DNA of 64,000 bases from Halichondria panicea (GCF_963675165.1 NC_087389.1:4338830-4402829); one strand, 5' to 3'; counted from the stretch's first letter, positions 46,274 through 58,719 are shown. Numbers and translations: made by a program. The notes: a model not told the origin generated them from the sequence alone.

Positions 46274-49200
46274 TTCACTGCAAAAACACTTTTGTTATTG
46301 TGACACAGTTTGCTACCGGCACAAAATGTTATCTTGACAAAACGTTTGTCAATTTCCTGCAATTATTGTTATAACGACAAATCATAGTTTATTTAACTAT
46401 TAATATAGTTTATCTAACTATTAATATTTGTTATTATAATGGTAGATTGCTATTTGAACACATGTGTTGTCATTTTGTCGAAGCGTTGTTGATCTCACAT
46501 TTAGTGGAAGTTACCGTTCATTGTCAAATTAACATTAATGTGTGACAACAACAAATTATAAAGTTACAGCTAGAACTCTACTAAAAGATACGTGCAAGTT
46601 TGCATCACTGATTTCAACCTACTCAACCTATACTCGATTACCCTAGCTCGTAATAAATTGTCTATACTGAAACATCTCAGTTGCCCTGATGCTTAAATCT
46701 TTGCATGCTCATGTTCAATTGTGTATGTAGCAATTGGAGACTTGTGACTGGGCATGGTAAGTTACAGTGGCAGTGAAGAAGTCAGGAGCCTCCAGAGTCC
46801 TTCAGTGCAGTGCAATGCAGGCAGCCTTCTCTCTATAGCCCCCTTCACAAGGCCTGGCCTGAAGAGCGGCCTGGGATCGAGCTTCTCTCTAGCCTCTAAC
46901 TCTAGCTAGTCTCGAGGCCAGGAGAGTTTGGCCTCGAGACTATAATTATAAGCTGGAACTATAGGTGTGGCATGAGGGGGCGTTCAGGAATAACAGGGCG
47001 GGGCCTCAAACATACTTAGCACATGGTACTTGCAGCTGCACCAGACTGCAGCTGCTCATGCAGCTTTATACCATCACTGACTGCATGCCTGTACCCCTGG
47101 CCCTGGGCTACCATGTTCCATGTACACCAGCTAGGATCTAGGAGTCAAGAGTCACCTGCATCTGCAGCTTGAAAAAAAAGACAATTGCAAGTTAGTCAGT
47201 GCTCATTGCTAAACTCAACTTATTGCCCAATACTCTCTTTCAGATTTTCTTAAAGAGTAGATAGTACCACCATCTCAAAGAAAAAAGTTAAGTTCCATTG
47301 CATGCTGTTGGCGCATGGCATGTACATGATCCCAAAACTCTCTGAATTCACAGTTTACAAATCACTGCTATACCGTATCGGCGTATAACTCCACCATGTA
47401 CCAGCTTCAAAGAAAAAGGATTTAAGTTATGTTGGTCATTGCTAAATAAATGTGTTTACGTGTTTCTTCCAGCTGCAGATTTTACCATACCTCGGCCCCA
47501 CAATGTGTACCAGCTAGGAGTCTACTTAACCACCTTCATCGACTTCAAAGAAACGACTTGCAAGTTATGTCAGATTCCATAAAACTATATAGCTAGCTAG
47601 AGGGAAACTGCCCCTGGCCTGGTTTCGACCTTCATCTGTAGCATACTGATTTACGAGTTTGTGTCTTCATGTGTCAGTTACACTGGTTTCGACTGGTCAA
47701 CTTCGTCCATGGGGTGATAGCTAGTATACTGATTTACTAGTTTGTGTGTATGTGTCCTCATGTGTCAGTTACACTGGTTTCGACTGGTCAACTTCGTCCA
47801 TGGGGTGATAGCTAGCATACTGATTTATGAGTTTGTGTGTATGTGTCCTCACGTGTCAGTTACACTGGTTTCGACTGGTCAACTTCGTCCATGGGGTGAT
47901 AGCTAGCATTGTAATTTACCAGTTTGTGTGTATGTGTCCTCATGCGTCAGTTACACTGGTTTCGACTGGTCAACTTCGTCCATGGGGTGATAGCTAGCAT
48001 TGTAATTTACCAGTTTGTGTGTATGTGTCCTCATGTGTCAGTTACACTGGTTTCGACTGGTCAACTTCGTCCATGGGGTGATAGCTAGTATACTGATTTA
48101 CTAGTTCGTGTGTATGTGTCCTCATGTGTCAGTTACACTGGTTTCGACTGGTCAACTTCGTCCATGGGGTGATAGCTAGCATACTGATTTATGAGTTTGT
48201 GTGTATGTGTCCTCACGTGTCAGTTACACTGGTTTCGACTGGTCAACTTCGTCCATGGGGTGATAGCTAGCATTGTAATTTACCAGTTTGTGTGTATGTG
48301 TCCTCATGCGTCAGTTACACTGGTTTCGACTGGTCAACTTCGTCCATGGGGTGATAGCTAGCATTGTAATTTACCAGTTTGTGTGTATGTGTCCTCATGT
48401 GTCAGTTACACTGGTTTCGACTGGTCAACTTCGTCCATGGGGTGATAGCTAGCATTGTAATTTACCAGTTTGTGTGTATGTGTCCTCACGCGTCAGTTAC
48501 ACTGGTTTCGACTGGTCAACTTCGTCCATGGGGTGATAGCTAGCATTGTAATTTACTAGTTTGTGTGTATGTGTCCTCACGTGTCAGTTACACTGGTTTC
48601 GACTGGTCAACTTCGTCCATGGGGTGATAGCTAGCATACTGATTTACGAGTTTGTGTGTATGTGTCCTCACGTGTCAGTTACACTGGTTTCGACTGGTCA
48701 ACTTCGTCCATGGGGTGATAGCTAGCATACTGATTTACGAGTTTGTGTGTATGTGTCCTCATGTGTCAGTTACACTGGTTTCGACTGGTCAACTTCGTCC
48801 ATGGGGTGATAGCTAGCATACTGATTTACGAGTTTGTGTGTATGTGTCCTCATGTGTCAGTTACACTGGTCAACTTCGTCTATGGGGGTGATAGCTTATA
48901 CTATTTACATTTTGCACTACATATGTGTTGGTAACTATAGTGACTTCAATCTTTTGTTCTGTAGGGGCTTATTGTGACGAAAATGATGTGAGGGATGTAG
49001 CGTTCATGAAACCAAACGAAACGCCTGCAGTTCACTGTACTGGAATTTCAAGAAACGCTAAGTGATGAACACTAAAAACAATTTACTGACAGAAGAAATT
49101 ATTGTGCTGCATGTCATGTGATCCAGTGATCTTATTCTATCATAAACTCATTGTTCTAATACCGTTTGACCTTCTGCATGTGCGTACGTGCGCGAGAAAA

Positions 49201-49493
49201 CAACTAATTAAATGACAAAGGTATATACGTAGTGTTAATTTAACAAAGAAATTTACTTTATAGCAGTGTTAATTCAGCATTCACTTTGCTATTTTGACAT
49301 AGAAGTACAATAAATTGGTGAAATTCAGATGACATAATACTTTGTTGTTTTGACATAATTTCTTTGCTTGAATGACAAAACATTGTAGGTTGTTTTACCT
49401 TTGTCATTCTAACAAATATTATTCTGTCATGTGAGATTCATCACCGGGACAAACTTTTGTTTGTTAAATTAACAAAAGTGTTTTTGCAGTGAA
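46274..49493. mobile_element. 3.2-kb terminal-inverted-repeat element with minisatellite cargo
   Basis: The ends are exact 24-bp inverted repeats, TTCACTGCAAAAACACTTTT then GTTA on the left and its complement on the right. The 3' flank of receptor copy B (about 41384) keeps CAGTAACAATAATTATATAG, matching the sequence on both sides of this element after copy D. That supplies a paralogous empty site. No transposase is visible; the interior holds AT-rich inverted blocks at both ends, a Cys/Ala-poor spacer and a 91-bp tandem array. The target-site duplication is not clear (AA or none). Confidence 0.8.
47671..48900. repeat. 91-bp minisatellite, about 13.5 units
   Basis: Units beginning GTCAGTTACACTGGTTTCGA recur every 91 bp from 47671 to 48854. 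The last unit is truncated by loss of GGTTTCGACT. A period of 91 is not divisible by three, so the tract is not coding. Variation is concentrated in a short segment after GATAGCTAG. Confidence 0.92.
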
Positions 49494-49685
49494 AATATGT
49501 GGAATGTGTAATTATATATAGAGACTATATATAGAGTTTGTGCATACAGATGTTGAAGAGGGAACCTGAACTGTTCGATCCTTGTACAATTATGAAACCT
49601 GTATTGTTCTTATATAAGTGTGGATAATTATACATGCATGTAAATTGAATTTTGAAGAATTAGCTTCAGGTATAATTATATGTGT

Positions 49686-50165
49686 GACTACGGTGGAACC
49701 TCCATAAAACGGACACCATTGGGGAACATCCTTTTGGCCGCTTTAATGATAGAGGTGGTCTTCCTTGATAGGTTTCGATTACCAGCTATGTATACTCGAT
49801 GCATGAGTTATTTGTTGTTGCAAATGAATCTTGGAGCTTTACTAACTGCTTCTTTAGCTCATACAAGCTTTGAAAAGACTGTAACTACAGCTATAGGTTT
49901 CACGATTGTGCAAAATAATGCTATCTCAGCAATAATGCTGCTAATTCTGCGTGTGCATGGGCTGTCTGTTTTGGGAGGTTATTTTCCATTACTAAAGCGG
50001 ATTGGGGGACGAGAAAGACTCGTTATACAGAGTAGAGAGGACTGGTGGCTGCTCTGGAGAGGTTGCTTTACATTGAAGTCATTGTAGTTTCAATCCGGAC
50101 CTGAGCTCTTGCCGTTATATGGCGTATGGTTGCTCTTTGGAAGTGGTCGTTAATAAAGGTTTACA
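49686..50165. mobile_element. Longer copy of the 13386 MITE, inverted
   Basis: Begins GGTGGAACCTCCATAAAACG and contains TTCAATCCGGACCTGAGCTC and CGTTAATAAAGGTTTAC near the end, matching the complement of 13386-13553. It carries about 310 bp more interior. An open frame across it has no domain. Confidence 0.65.
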
Positions 50166-50179
50166 GTCAAACCCCAAAT

Positions 50180-50640
50180 ATTCTCCAGCTGTAGTTGCAG
50201 CGCTGCAGGAGGATAGATGAGGGTATATAGCCAACCTCGACATGACTGACCCCAACCAAAACTTCCCAGATGGATTCAGACTGGTATCCAGGACAACACC
50301 ATGCACCACTGCGTACTTGTGCATGGTTGACCTGGACCAGCAGGATGTGTGTCTACTACTTTTCCAACTTACGGGGTGGAGTACTCTCGAGTTTGTAGGC
50401 GAATGATTGGTTATCAAGCCAAGTCTCCAGATGCTTTTGCACCGTATTTTGTCAACAGAACTGTAACTATTGATGATGTTCACGTTGATGGTGTGAGCCT
50501 AACCCATGCATGGACGGTCACCTCGTCAGCTCATCTGGACATTTGCTAATGCAAACGATGAATCTAAATCAGATCTTTCTGTATGTCCCTGCATAAAATC
50601 TGACCTCACCTAAACTGGAGTTGTACCTCCCTATCAGCTG
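50180..50640 (+). pseudogene. Receptor copy E, decayed ectodomain fragment
   Basis: CTGTAGTTGCAGCGCTGCAG onward matches the CSCSTAGGW segment. Homology continues through the CGRPGPAGCV, YGVEYSRVC, TIDDVHVDGVSLTH and WTFANA blocks to the CPC region, with several frameshifts, TAG and TAA stops and a few-base insertions such as an extra ATGCATGG. No tail, helix or promoter. Confidence 0.8.
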
Positions 50641-50759
50641 CCATGCACAAGATAACATAAGTTAACTGTTCTGAGTTAAAGGGGTGGGTATTAATTTTAG
50701 TTCGCAAATTATCAGTGTTATCATAAATTACATCTTGTGTTCTAGGATTTGTTGTCTAC

Positions 50760-51120
50760 CACCAACAGACTATTCTTACACAAATACACTCTTCAAACGT
50801 GGAAATTCAACAGCTTCAATCGGAAATTGAGATATTAACACAATTATGCCCTGGCTCATATCCTTGCCAGCCTGCTTCTTCCTGTCAGCAAATTTTTAAC
50901 TGCAATAACTGTTTAAAGCAGACACTACTGGATATCGTTAGAAAATGGGTCCTATGCTACTGCAGTGAACTGAACCGAGCGTGTGGAGGTATATTGATGG
51001 CGGGTGGATGCAAGTGGCTATGCATGCATGGCTGATATTATGAGAGAAGACAACGCTACATATCCAAATGAGCTGACAGAGTATATATACATTCTGGCTC
51101 CCTATACAGTCTGAACACAG
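50760..51120 (+). pseudogene. Diverged receptor relative F (fragment)
   Basis: The stalk-like QTILTQIHSSNVEIQQLQSE is followed by CQPASSCQQIFNC. After a frame change comes a GGWMQVAM-like segment and NATYPNELTEY. The order (Cys, tail-like Cys block, GGW) parallels the array receptors, but the sequence is far diverged. Broken by frameshifts and stops. Confidence 0.5.
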
Positions 51121-51599
51121 GCTTTGTGGAACAAATTAGTGGCAGCTAGTGGTTGTTCGCAGGTGTTCTTTGACGCTAATTTGAAACATGCCCCCTCACG
51201 TTTGTTATCACTCATTGGCGTGTACTCATTGGCTTGTACCTTTCAACACTTTTCTAAGTACATGCAGGACAACTCGAACATGATCACACCAAAGAAAACA
51301 AGTACCGTATATAACGGGAAATTTTCGTGGGGTGCAAAATTTCGCATTTTTCGAGGGCAGAGCAGTAACGTGAACATTAAAACCAGGATAAACTCCCACG
51401 CACCGGTATTTCACATACAAAGGAATTGGTGAGTGTGGTTTCCTGGCATTGAACCGCGACCTATGACAATTTTTGCTGAGGGCTCTGGAGCCAAATAGCG
51501 AAAATTTCTTGCTGTATACAGTATGATAATGTGTTTGAAGTCGAACGAACATCAGTCGATAGGAATCGACGGTGCAAAATACCAGCAGAAATGAGGAAT

Positions 51600-52060
51600 T
51601 ATGTTCCATCTATGTTTTTGTACTGGTATTGTTTTCGTAGTTTCAATTCTAGCTTTTGACAGTTTCTACAGTTTCTATTACTCTTGGCTGAAACTGAGTG
51701 GAAATGGCTCTACTCAAACCCAGGTCACTCTACCCAGTTGCCCAGGCTCAAGCTCGAACCATGCAGGCTGCTGTTTCCTGTCAGCAGGCTCTAAATTGCA
51801 ATGCTTCATCTCCAAATGGAATGTACTGGATATCCACAATTGATGGCGATGCTATGCTATAGTTACTGCAAGAATCGAGCCTGTGGAGGGTTTGACGGTG
51901 CATGGGTGGATGCAAGTGGCTATGCTTGACATGAGAGACAGAAGTAGTTGCCCTCGAGGATTGAGGGAGAGAGTACATCCTAAACAGAGACTTCGCGGTA
52001 AAGCCTTGATATTGGTTGCTCTTCAAATATCATGTCCCATGCATGCAGATATATACATAA
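51600..52060 (+). pseudogene. Diverged receptor relative G (fragment)
   Basis: Starts with a hydrophobic stretch FVVSILAFDSFYSFYYSWL and a Cys-rich segment. It continues in other frames with PNGMYWIST, YCKNRACGGF and GWMQVAMLDMRDRSSCPRG, which align with PSGEYWIA, YCDM and GWMRVANLDMTD of the array receptors. At least two frameshifts. Confidence 0.55.
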
Positions 52061-53065
52061 TTATGATCAGCTCGGCGGAAAATAATTATACTTATCAGTC
52101 AGTTAGATAGTACAGATTCAGAATACATCCTGCCGAACATGTTTAGTGACCTACAATAATATGCGCATAATCATATGGTCTACCACGTGTTTTTATTTTA
52201 GACTTAAAACTTTTGGCATCCTTTTTAGCAACAATCACGGTCGATCACTTCCCACTATTTTGGATTACGTAAACCATAAGCAATTTTCACTAAGGCATCC
52301 GCACCTGCATGTGGTGTTTAAAAGTATCGCCTTAAATCAACGGTATATAGCTTTTGTTATAGAGACAAAATTGAATGGCTGTGCATGCATGTACGATTTT
52401 GTTGTGAGTGTGCACAAGCACATAAAACTCTATCTTCACTGCACCGCAATTTAAATCTTGCAGCGGTTGTCACGGTCAGTGATATACCTTTTGTAGTCTG
52501 CATGCATGGGCTTTGCATAATTATAGTCTACTTCATTCCCCTCAAACATCCATACCTATATACGGTGATATTTAGAGTGTGTGTGTGTGTGTGTGTGTGA
52601 GTGCAAGCGGATGTGGATGTCCATGCATGAGATTTTGGTAAAACATTGGTTTTATGTTCCATCAGGAGTATACATGGAGTATACATGTCCTGAGGATTTA
52701 CGTTATTGCTTAATGCCCAAGACATTGAATTATCGTATAATTATATGGATCATAAGAGACAAATATTTTCACCAATTTTGCGGTCACAATCACACAAATA
52801 GGCGTTGGTGTTCAACGTAGCTAACAAAAGTATATACACATACATGCATGCAATGACAGTGAATGCAGACTGATGGTGATTCCCAGGAATTAAGATGAGC
52901 TACAATCAATAACCCAGTAAACTCCTCCCCTCCCAACATGGCTCCTGTATATACAACACAAGTAAAGGTGAGCAGATAAAGAACCCTTTACGGTTTAGGT
53001 GGTGATGTGTTTTTGATACAGTATGGAGAATTTCGATAATTTATAGATCTATGCAAACACCTCCT
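52061..53065. other. Intergenic, no gene recognised
   Basis: AT-rich with a TGTGTGTGTG microsatellite at about 52578-52600. Open frames here are short and lack domains. Confidence 0.4.
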
Positions 53066-53067
53066 AT

Positions 53068-53352
53068 TTGTAGTACCGTATAGAGGGTATATTTCGAGGG
53101 TATAAATGTTCGTGGTTTTCGCGGATTAGGCATGAACTGCGAACATTTATAACCGCGAATTTAATATTTCATGCATGCATGCTGCAAAAAAGGCGCTATT
53201 CCACGCAAATTAAATCCGCGAAAACCTTTCTAAAGGCACATCCGTGAAAATTTATACTCGAAATATACCCGCTATACGGTAGTTATACAATTATATCACC
53301 GTGCATGGTTTTCATAGTTATACAATTATATCACCGTGCATGGTTTTCATGC
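53068..53352. repeat. Hairpin MITE plus 35-bp tandem duplication
   Basis: ACCGTATAGAGGGTATATTT at 53072 pairs with AAATATACCCGCTATACGGT at about 53260-53280. Directly after it, a 35-bp block containing ACAATTATATCACCGTGCAT is present twice in tandem. Confidence 0.7.
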
Positions 53353-53449
53353 AAGAGGTGGCCTCATAGGTTAAAGTGGCCAGTTTTTGCTGATTAAGCA
53401 TGTACCGCGAACATTTGAATTCAATATGTCATGCTGCAAAGGCTACAAT

Positions 53450-53749
53450 TGTTAGAGGAAGTAATTGATCAAGTGGTAAACCACAAGTGTAGTGATTAGG
53501 TGAACTCTTCACTTAGACTGTACATCTAGATTATTCTAGTTAATGTTTATTCTAGAACTGTAGCTGCTGCTGAACTTTGACATTAGAGAACTAGGTAGAA
53601 CATTCTAGAGTTATATGTGTTCTGTATATAAGTTCTTGAGTTTTGTGCAAGTTAGGTTATGATTAGGTTATGAGTGTTATGCTGTTTCTGTTGTCTACTA
53701 CTGTTATTGAACAAAGTGTGACTAGTGTCAACTGCGATATCTGCGAATA
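53450..53749 (+). repeat. 5' LTR of the copia element
   Basis: 300 bp, TG...TA; the last dinucleotide differs from the CA expected and present in the 3' LTR. It should hold the promoter; a TATATAAG occurs about two thirds along. Confidence 0.9.
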
Positions 53750-53807
53750 GGTTATGGGCCCAGATCCCTACGGACTTATCACACTGAATTTTGTTCAAGA
53801 CTAGACT

Positions 53808-55715
53808 ATGGCTACGACAGATGAGAAGTGGGTGATCGATAAGTTAGATGACTCTAACTGGACCACTTGGAAGTTCCAGATGAAACACTTGCTACTTGCA
53901 AAAGGTGTCTGGGAAGTTGTGGACGGAACCGAGGAGCTTGCAGAGGATGCGACAGCAGCAGCCCGTGCTGAGTTTTTGAAGAAGTCGCAGAAGGCATTCT
54001 CTTCAATTGTCCTGGCGATAAAAACTTCTCAGTTGTATCTTGTGACGTCGTATGAGCAGCCGAGAGAAGCTTGGGATGCCCTGAGAAACCATTTTGAGCG
54101 TGACACTCTAGCCAACAAACTTTTCCTGAAGAAGCAATACTTCCGGATGGAGATGAAGGAGGGGACATCGATCGAGAAACACCTGAAGCGCATGAAGGAG
54201 TTGACGGACCGATTAGCAGCAATTGGTGCTCCTATCGCTGAAGAAGACCAGGTGGTTACTCTTTTAGGAAGCTTGCCCAAAAGCTACTCCACACTTGTTA
54301 CTGCTCTGGAAGCCCGGGTTGACGGTATCTCGCTCAACTATGTGCAGCAAGCTCTAGCTCATGAGGAGCAGAAAATGCTTGGACGAGGACACTCAGGAAA
54401 CTCTGATGCACAAAGAGGAGATGCAGCACTGTTTGGAGGAGAATCAAAGAGGAAATTCAAGCCACGGAAACCTATTTGCTATGGTTGTCAACAACCAGGT
54501 CATTTTCGACGGGACTGTCCCAAAGCAAAGAAGGGACCATCACACAAGGCAGAGACTGCTGGAGAGGAAGACAAAGAATCCGAGTCTGAAGAAGGCAGTG
54601 CATTTGCAGCATCACAAGATGGATCTCAAGATGGTAAATGGCTGGTAGATTCTGGAGTATCCAGTCATATGACCTGGGACAGAGAACTGTTGACTGACTA
54701 CCAAGAATTTGAGGTTCCTGAGAAAGTTGGTTTAGGTGATGGACGGACTGTGGACGCAGTTGGTTTTGGAAGTGTTCACTTGAGGATGTGCTTCAAAGTT
54801 AGCCAACCAAAGAAATTTGTTATGTACAAGGTTTTGTATGTTCCTAAGCTAGCCTGTAATCTTTTCTCGGTAAGAGCAGCTGTATCCAAAGGAGACTTCA
54901 TCAAGTTTGGTCACTCTCGATGCTGGATTCGAGACGGAAATGGACATCTCCATGGAATGGGAACATTGGTGGATAAACTCTATCAACTCGATTGTGAAGC
55001 GATTCTCTCTGAGGCAGCAACACTGGTGAATGCTCAGAAAGACAACAATTTTGACGTATGGCATTTTAGACTGGGACATGCAAGTGAGCAATGCATCAAA
55101 AATATGTCCTACAAGAAGCTGGCTACTGGTATCAAATTACCAAAACGAGCTAAGCTGTCATTTTGTGAGGGATGTATCGCTGGAAAGATGAAACGAAAAC
55201 CTTTCAAGGCAGTGGGAGAAATACGATCCAAGAGGAAGCTTCAACTTGTGCACAGTGACGTATGCGGTCCAATGCCTACGGACTCTATTGGTGGAAACAA
55301 GTATTTTGTCACTTTTATCGATGATTACTCAAGATGTTGTGCAGTCTACTTTCTCAAAAATAAATCTGAAGTTCCTGAGAAATTTAAGGAATTTGAAGCT
55401 CGTGTATTCAATGACTGCAGTCAGAGAGTGAGTACATTGCGGAGCGATAACGGAGGAGAGTACCTGTCTAAGGAGTTTAGGAGCTATCTGAAGTCAAAAG
55501 GTATACGCCAGGAACTTACGGTACCACATTCTCCAGAACAGAATGGTGTTGCGGAGAGGATGAACAGAACCCTCATGGAGACAGCTCGGTCAATGATGGC
55601 TCATGCAGGATTACCTGAAAGATTTTGGGCTGAAGCTGTAGAAACTGCAGCGTACATCAGAAACCGTACTCCAGCAACTGCTACAGTCACAATTCAAGAT
55701 GAAGGATATGGGTGA
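53808..55715 (+). pseudogene. Copia gag-protease-integrase ORF, truncated by deletion
   Basis: 635 codons. A gag region of the UBN2 type is followed by the CCHC knuckle CYGCQQPGHFRRDC. Protease carries WLVDSGVSSH. The integrase zinc-binding region has HFRLGHAS and CEGCIAGK. The core has HSDVCGP, FIDDYSR and DNGGEY, and EQNGVAERMNRT supplies the conserved Glu. The frame ends shortly after RNRTPA, where the reverse transcriptase should begin, and it overlaps the next ORF by 17 bp in another frame. No YVDD motif is present. Confidence 0.92.
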
Positions 55716-56625
55716 GCTACACTATTGTCTAGGAATCTCCATTAAACAAGACAAGGCTGGAAAAACTCTTGAGATGCATCAAAAGCAGTATCTTCTGAAG
55801 ATGCTTGAAAAATACAATCTTCAAGATGCTAAACCCGTCTCTACCCCTGCTGATTCAAATGTGAGATTACGAAAGGATGACAATGTTAGCAAGGCTGTGG
55901 ATTCAGTGATGTACCAATCGATAGTTGGAAGCTTGCTGTATGCTGCCGTTGCAACCAGACCCGACATTTCTCAAGCAGTGGGAGTCGTGTCAAAATTTAG
56001 CTCAAAGCCATCAGAAGCTCACTTAACTGCTGTGAAGCGAATTTTACGATACCTCAAGGGAAGCTTGGACATTACTTTGCAATACAGGAAAACGGAGGAT
56101 GGAAGTAGTCTGATTGGCTATTCTGATGCAGACTATGCAGGTGACTTGGATGACCGGCACTCAACGAGTGGGAATTTGTTTCTCATAAGTAACGGACCTG
56201 TCAGTTGGTTAAGCAAGAAACAACCAATTGTCACACTCTCTACCTGTGAGGCAGAGTATGTTGCCCTGAGTACAGCAACCCAAGAAGCTGTATGGATCAA
56301 ACGACTTCTATCGGATTTCCATGTATCACAGAAACAAGCAACCGTTATCATGGAAGATAATCAAGGAGCTATATGTATAGCTAAGAACCCAGTGGTACAG
56401 GCAAGGACAAAGCATATCGACATCCGCCACCACTATATTAGAGAAGCTGTCAGTGACGGCACAGTCAGTTTACAGTACTGCCCGACCGAAGAAATGATTG
56501 CCGACATTTTTACGAAACCGTTACCCAAGGCAAAGTTTGAGAAGCTACGTCGTAACATGGGACTCAAGAAACTGATGTCTTCCCCACATGATAAATTAAG
56601 TGGGAGTGTTAGAGGAAGTAATTGA
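55699..56625 (+). pseudogene. Copia RT C-terminus and RNase H ORF
   Basis: Opens at KDMGELHYCLGI, which lies after the YVDD catalytic site in complete elements, then SIVGSLLYAAVATRPDI. RNase H motifs are YSDADYAGD, LSTCEAEYVALS, EDNQGAI and KHIDIRHHYIRE. It runs to the 3' LTR. The deletion removed most of the RT palm and fingers, so this copy cannot reverse transcribe itself. Confidence 0.92.
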
Positions 56626-56906
56626 TCAAGTGGTAAACCACAAGTGTAGTGATTAGGTGAACTCTTCACTTAGACTGTACATCTAGATTATTCTAGTTAA
56701 TGTTTATTCTAGAACTGTAGCTGCTGCTGAACTTTGACATTAGAGAACTAGGTAGAACATTCTAGAGTTATATGTGTTCTGTATATAAGTTCTTGAGTTT
56801 TGTGCAAGTTAGGTTATGATTAGGTTATGAGTGTTATGCTGTTTCTGTTGTCTACTACTGTTATTGAACAAAGTGTGACTAGTGTCAACTGCGATATCTG
56901 CGAACA
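56607..56906 (+). repeat. 3' LTR of the copia element
   Basis: 300 bp, TG...CA, followed by the ACAAT target duplication. Confidence 0.9.
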
Positions 56907-56911
56907 ACAAT

Positions 56912-58719
56912 TTCATGGTGAATCTTGATTTTGCTACACACATTGTATCACATGCACAAAAGTGGGTATATCAGTGGTGTTTCTAGGAAATGCAGTATAG
57001 GAAGGCATGCAAAAAAATTAAACGCCCATACACGAGAAGCCACACCCTCTTTTCCTGCGCAGGACAACGTTTTAAAGGTGTGGTCTCAATCATTAAACAT
57101 GCAAAAGCTATAGCTTTCAATCTGAAAAGCTAGTGCTGCTCACCGTTTATGAATAGCTCCCGGATAAATGGTAAGTTACAGTATAGCTTCGCACCCTGAG
57201 CCCCTTGTTATAATTATATAGATCGATACGCCACTGAGTATATGCATATATATGTATTACTGCATGCATGTACAGCAGGAAATAGCAGCCTTTTGCAGCC
57301 TATATATAATACACAAGTTATACAGTGCCTGTAACCTAGAGAGTAGAATACCACACATTTGTGAATATTTTGGTACATAAATGTGAATATCTTGACATTA
57401 AAACATTTCTAAAAATGAAACTTTTTGTAACTTTAGAGTTATTCCGAGCTCCAAACTATTAACCACTTCCCAGACTATACAGCCTGCATCAACTGTTCTT
57501 GTAAGTAAACGTTACTTTTCTTGCTAAAGTGAACTAGATTATAATTATAGGTTCTGTCTTTTCAAATTTTGTAGAATCAAAAGTGGCCAAAATATAGCTA
57601 TACGCTAATTTTCCTTTCCGTTTGGCCCTAATAAAAGTGCAAGCTTAGGCTAGAATTAAAGTAATTGTGGTTTAAATTTGCTGTTTGTCAATTCTCTGAT
57701 GCAAGTACACTGCAATTCACTGTACAAATGAAGCGACCTTGACTACCTTTACCTGCATGCAGTGCAAGCAACAACCACAAAAATAATATCCACGAAATGA
57801 TTAAATGTTGCTCAACCACGAATTTTTTATCCCCGAAAATTACCCGCTATACGAAAAGATAAAAGTACGTTATTTTAATAACTGCTTACCTATACCGAAT
57901 GATTCTCACTAAAATTTCATTTGCTATATATACCTCACCCGATTCACATACAGATTTCTGCAGCAGGTTCTCCCCACTGACCTCCTCTTTTTCATTAGTA
58001 ACCCAATCCAGCCATATATACTCTAGTGAAACCCCTCCCCTTCTTTCAAACAATTACCGGAATATGCAGGAGACCCTTAATGTTTTCGGCATCCTCAAAG
58101 TACCGCATGCACTCTCTTCCTCTCTATATCGTTTGTTATAGTATGCATTTTACTGTGCTAATTCACTCCTTGTCCACGTATGCATTCGCTTTGCTAAGAA
58201 TTTAGAGCTATAATAATTATGTAAACTCCCACCCTTCACAACATACCACGGTATAGTTAAGCCTCCCTCTACAGCAAGTATATAGAAGAGCACTTGCTGT
58301 TGCATGTGAGCTAATTTTGAGCGTAGAAAATCCTTCGCAACATTTCCATGGTTTCATTGAGTGTAACCATTCATGGTCATTGCAAGCTCTATGCACTTCT
58401 CAGTAATGATTGTGTACTGTACACAAGCTTGTAGATATAATCATTGTGCCCTTAGAACCATATACAAATTACACGTATGATTGCATTCCTGGTGTCGTAG
58501 TGCACACTTACCATTACGTGGTTTATACGCTTACATGTTCGTGACCAGTGACGTGCGAACATTCGGTTCTTATATGTGTGTGGATTCAATTGAATGAACA
58601 GTGTGTACTCACAATTATAATTATAGCAGCTAATAATTATAAGTGGGCTAGTATATAGTTCTCTAGAAGAGAAAATTACAGTATAGAAACTACTGAGCAA
58701 GCAAGGAGTGATAATTATA
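56912..58719. other. Intergenic and promoter region of receptor copy H
   Basis: No gene recognised up to about 58,450. A hairpin fragment CCCCGAAAATTACCCGCTAT occurs near 57834. From about 58,545 the sequence resembles the upstream block of copies A, B and D (ACGTGCGAACATTCGG, GATTCAATTGAAT), but the AGTGT-AAAAG-ACACT palindrome is lost and no TATAAAA is clear. Confidence 0.5.

Larger units (their letters stand above)
53450..56906 (+). mobile_element. Ty1/copia LTR retrotransposon, young, internally deleted
   Basis: Two 300-bp LTRs (53450-53749 and 56607-56906) begin TGTTAGAGG and differ, as far as I can read, only in the penultimate base (ATA versus ACA). A 5-bp target duplication ACAAT flanks the element (53445-53449 and 56907-56911). 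The primer-binding site GGTTATGGGCCCAG at 53750 is complementary to the anticodon region of initiator methionine tRNA, as in Drosophila copia, which primes from a half tRNA. The polypurine tract AAGTGGGAG precedes the 3' LTR. Coding capacity is gag-protease-integrase, then RNase H, with the reverse transcriptase core missing. Confidence 0.95.

Noticed and set aside
47671-48900. CRISPR-like array
   Set aside because: Units are nearly identical throughout, with no unique spacers, and the genome is eukaryotic.
48743-48934. Open frame within the minisatellite
   Set aside because: The 91-bp period is not a multiple of three, and the frame covers only two units.
49680-50087. 135-codon open frame
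   Set aside because: It lies inside a MITE and includes its inverted end, so it is not a gene.
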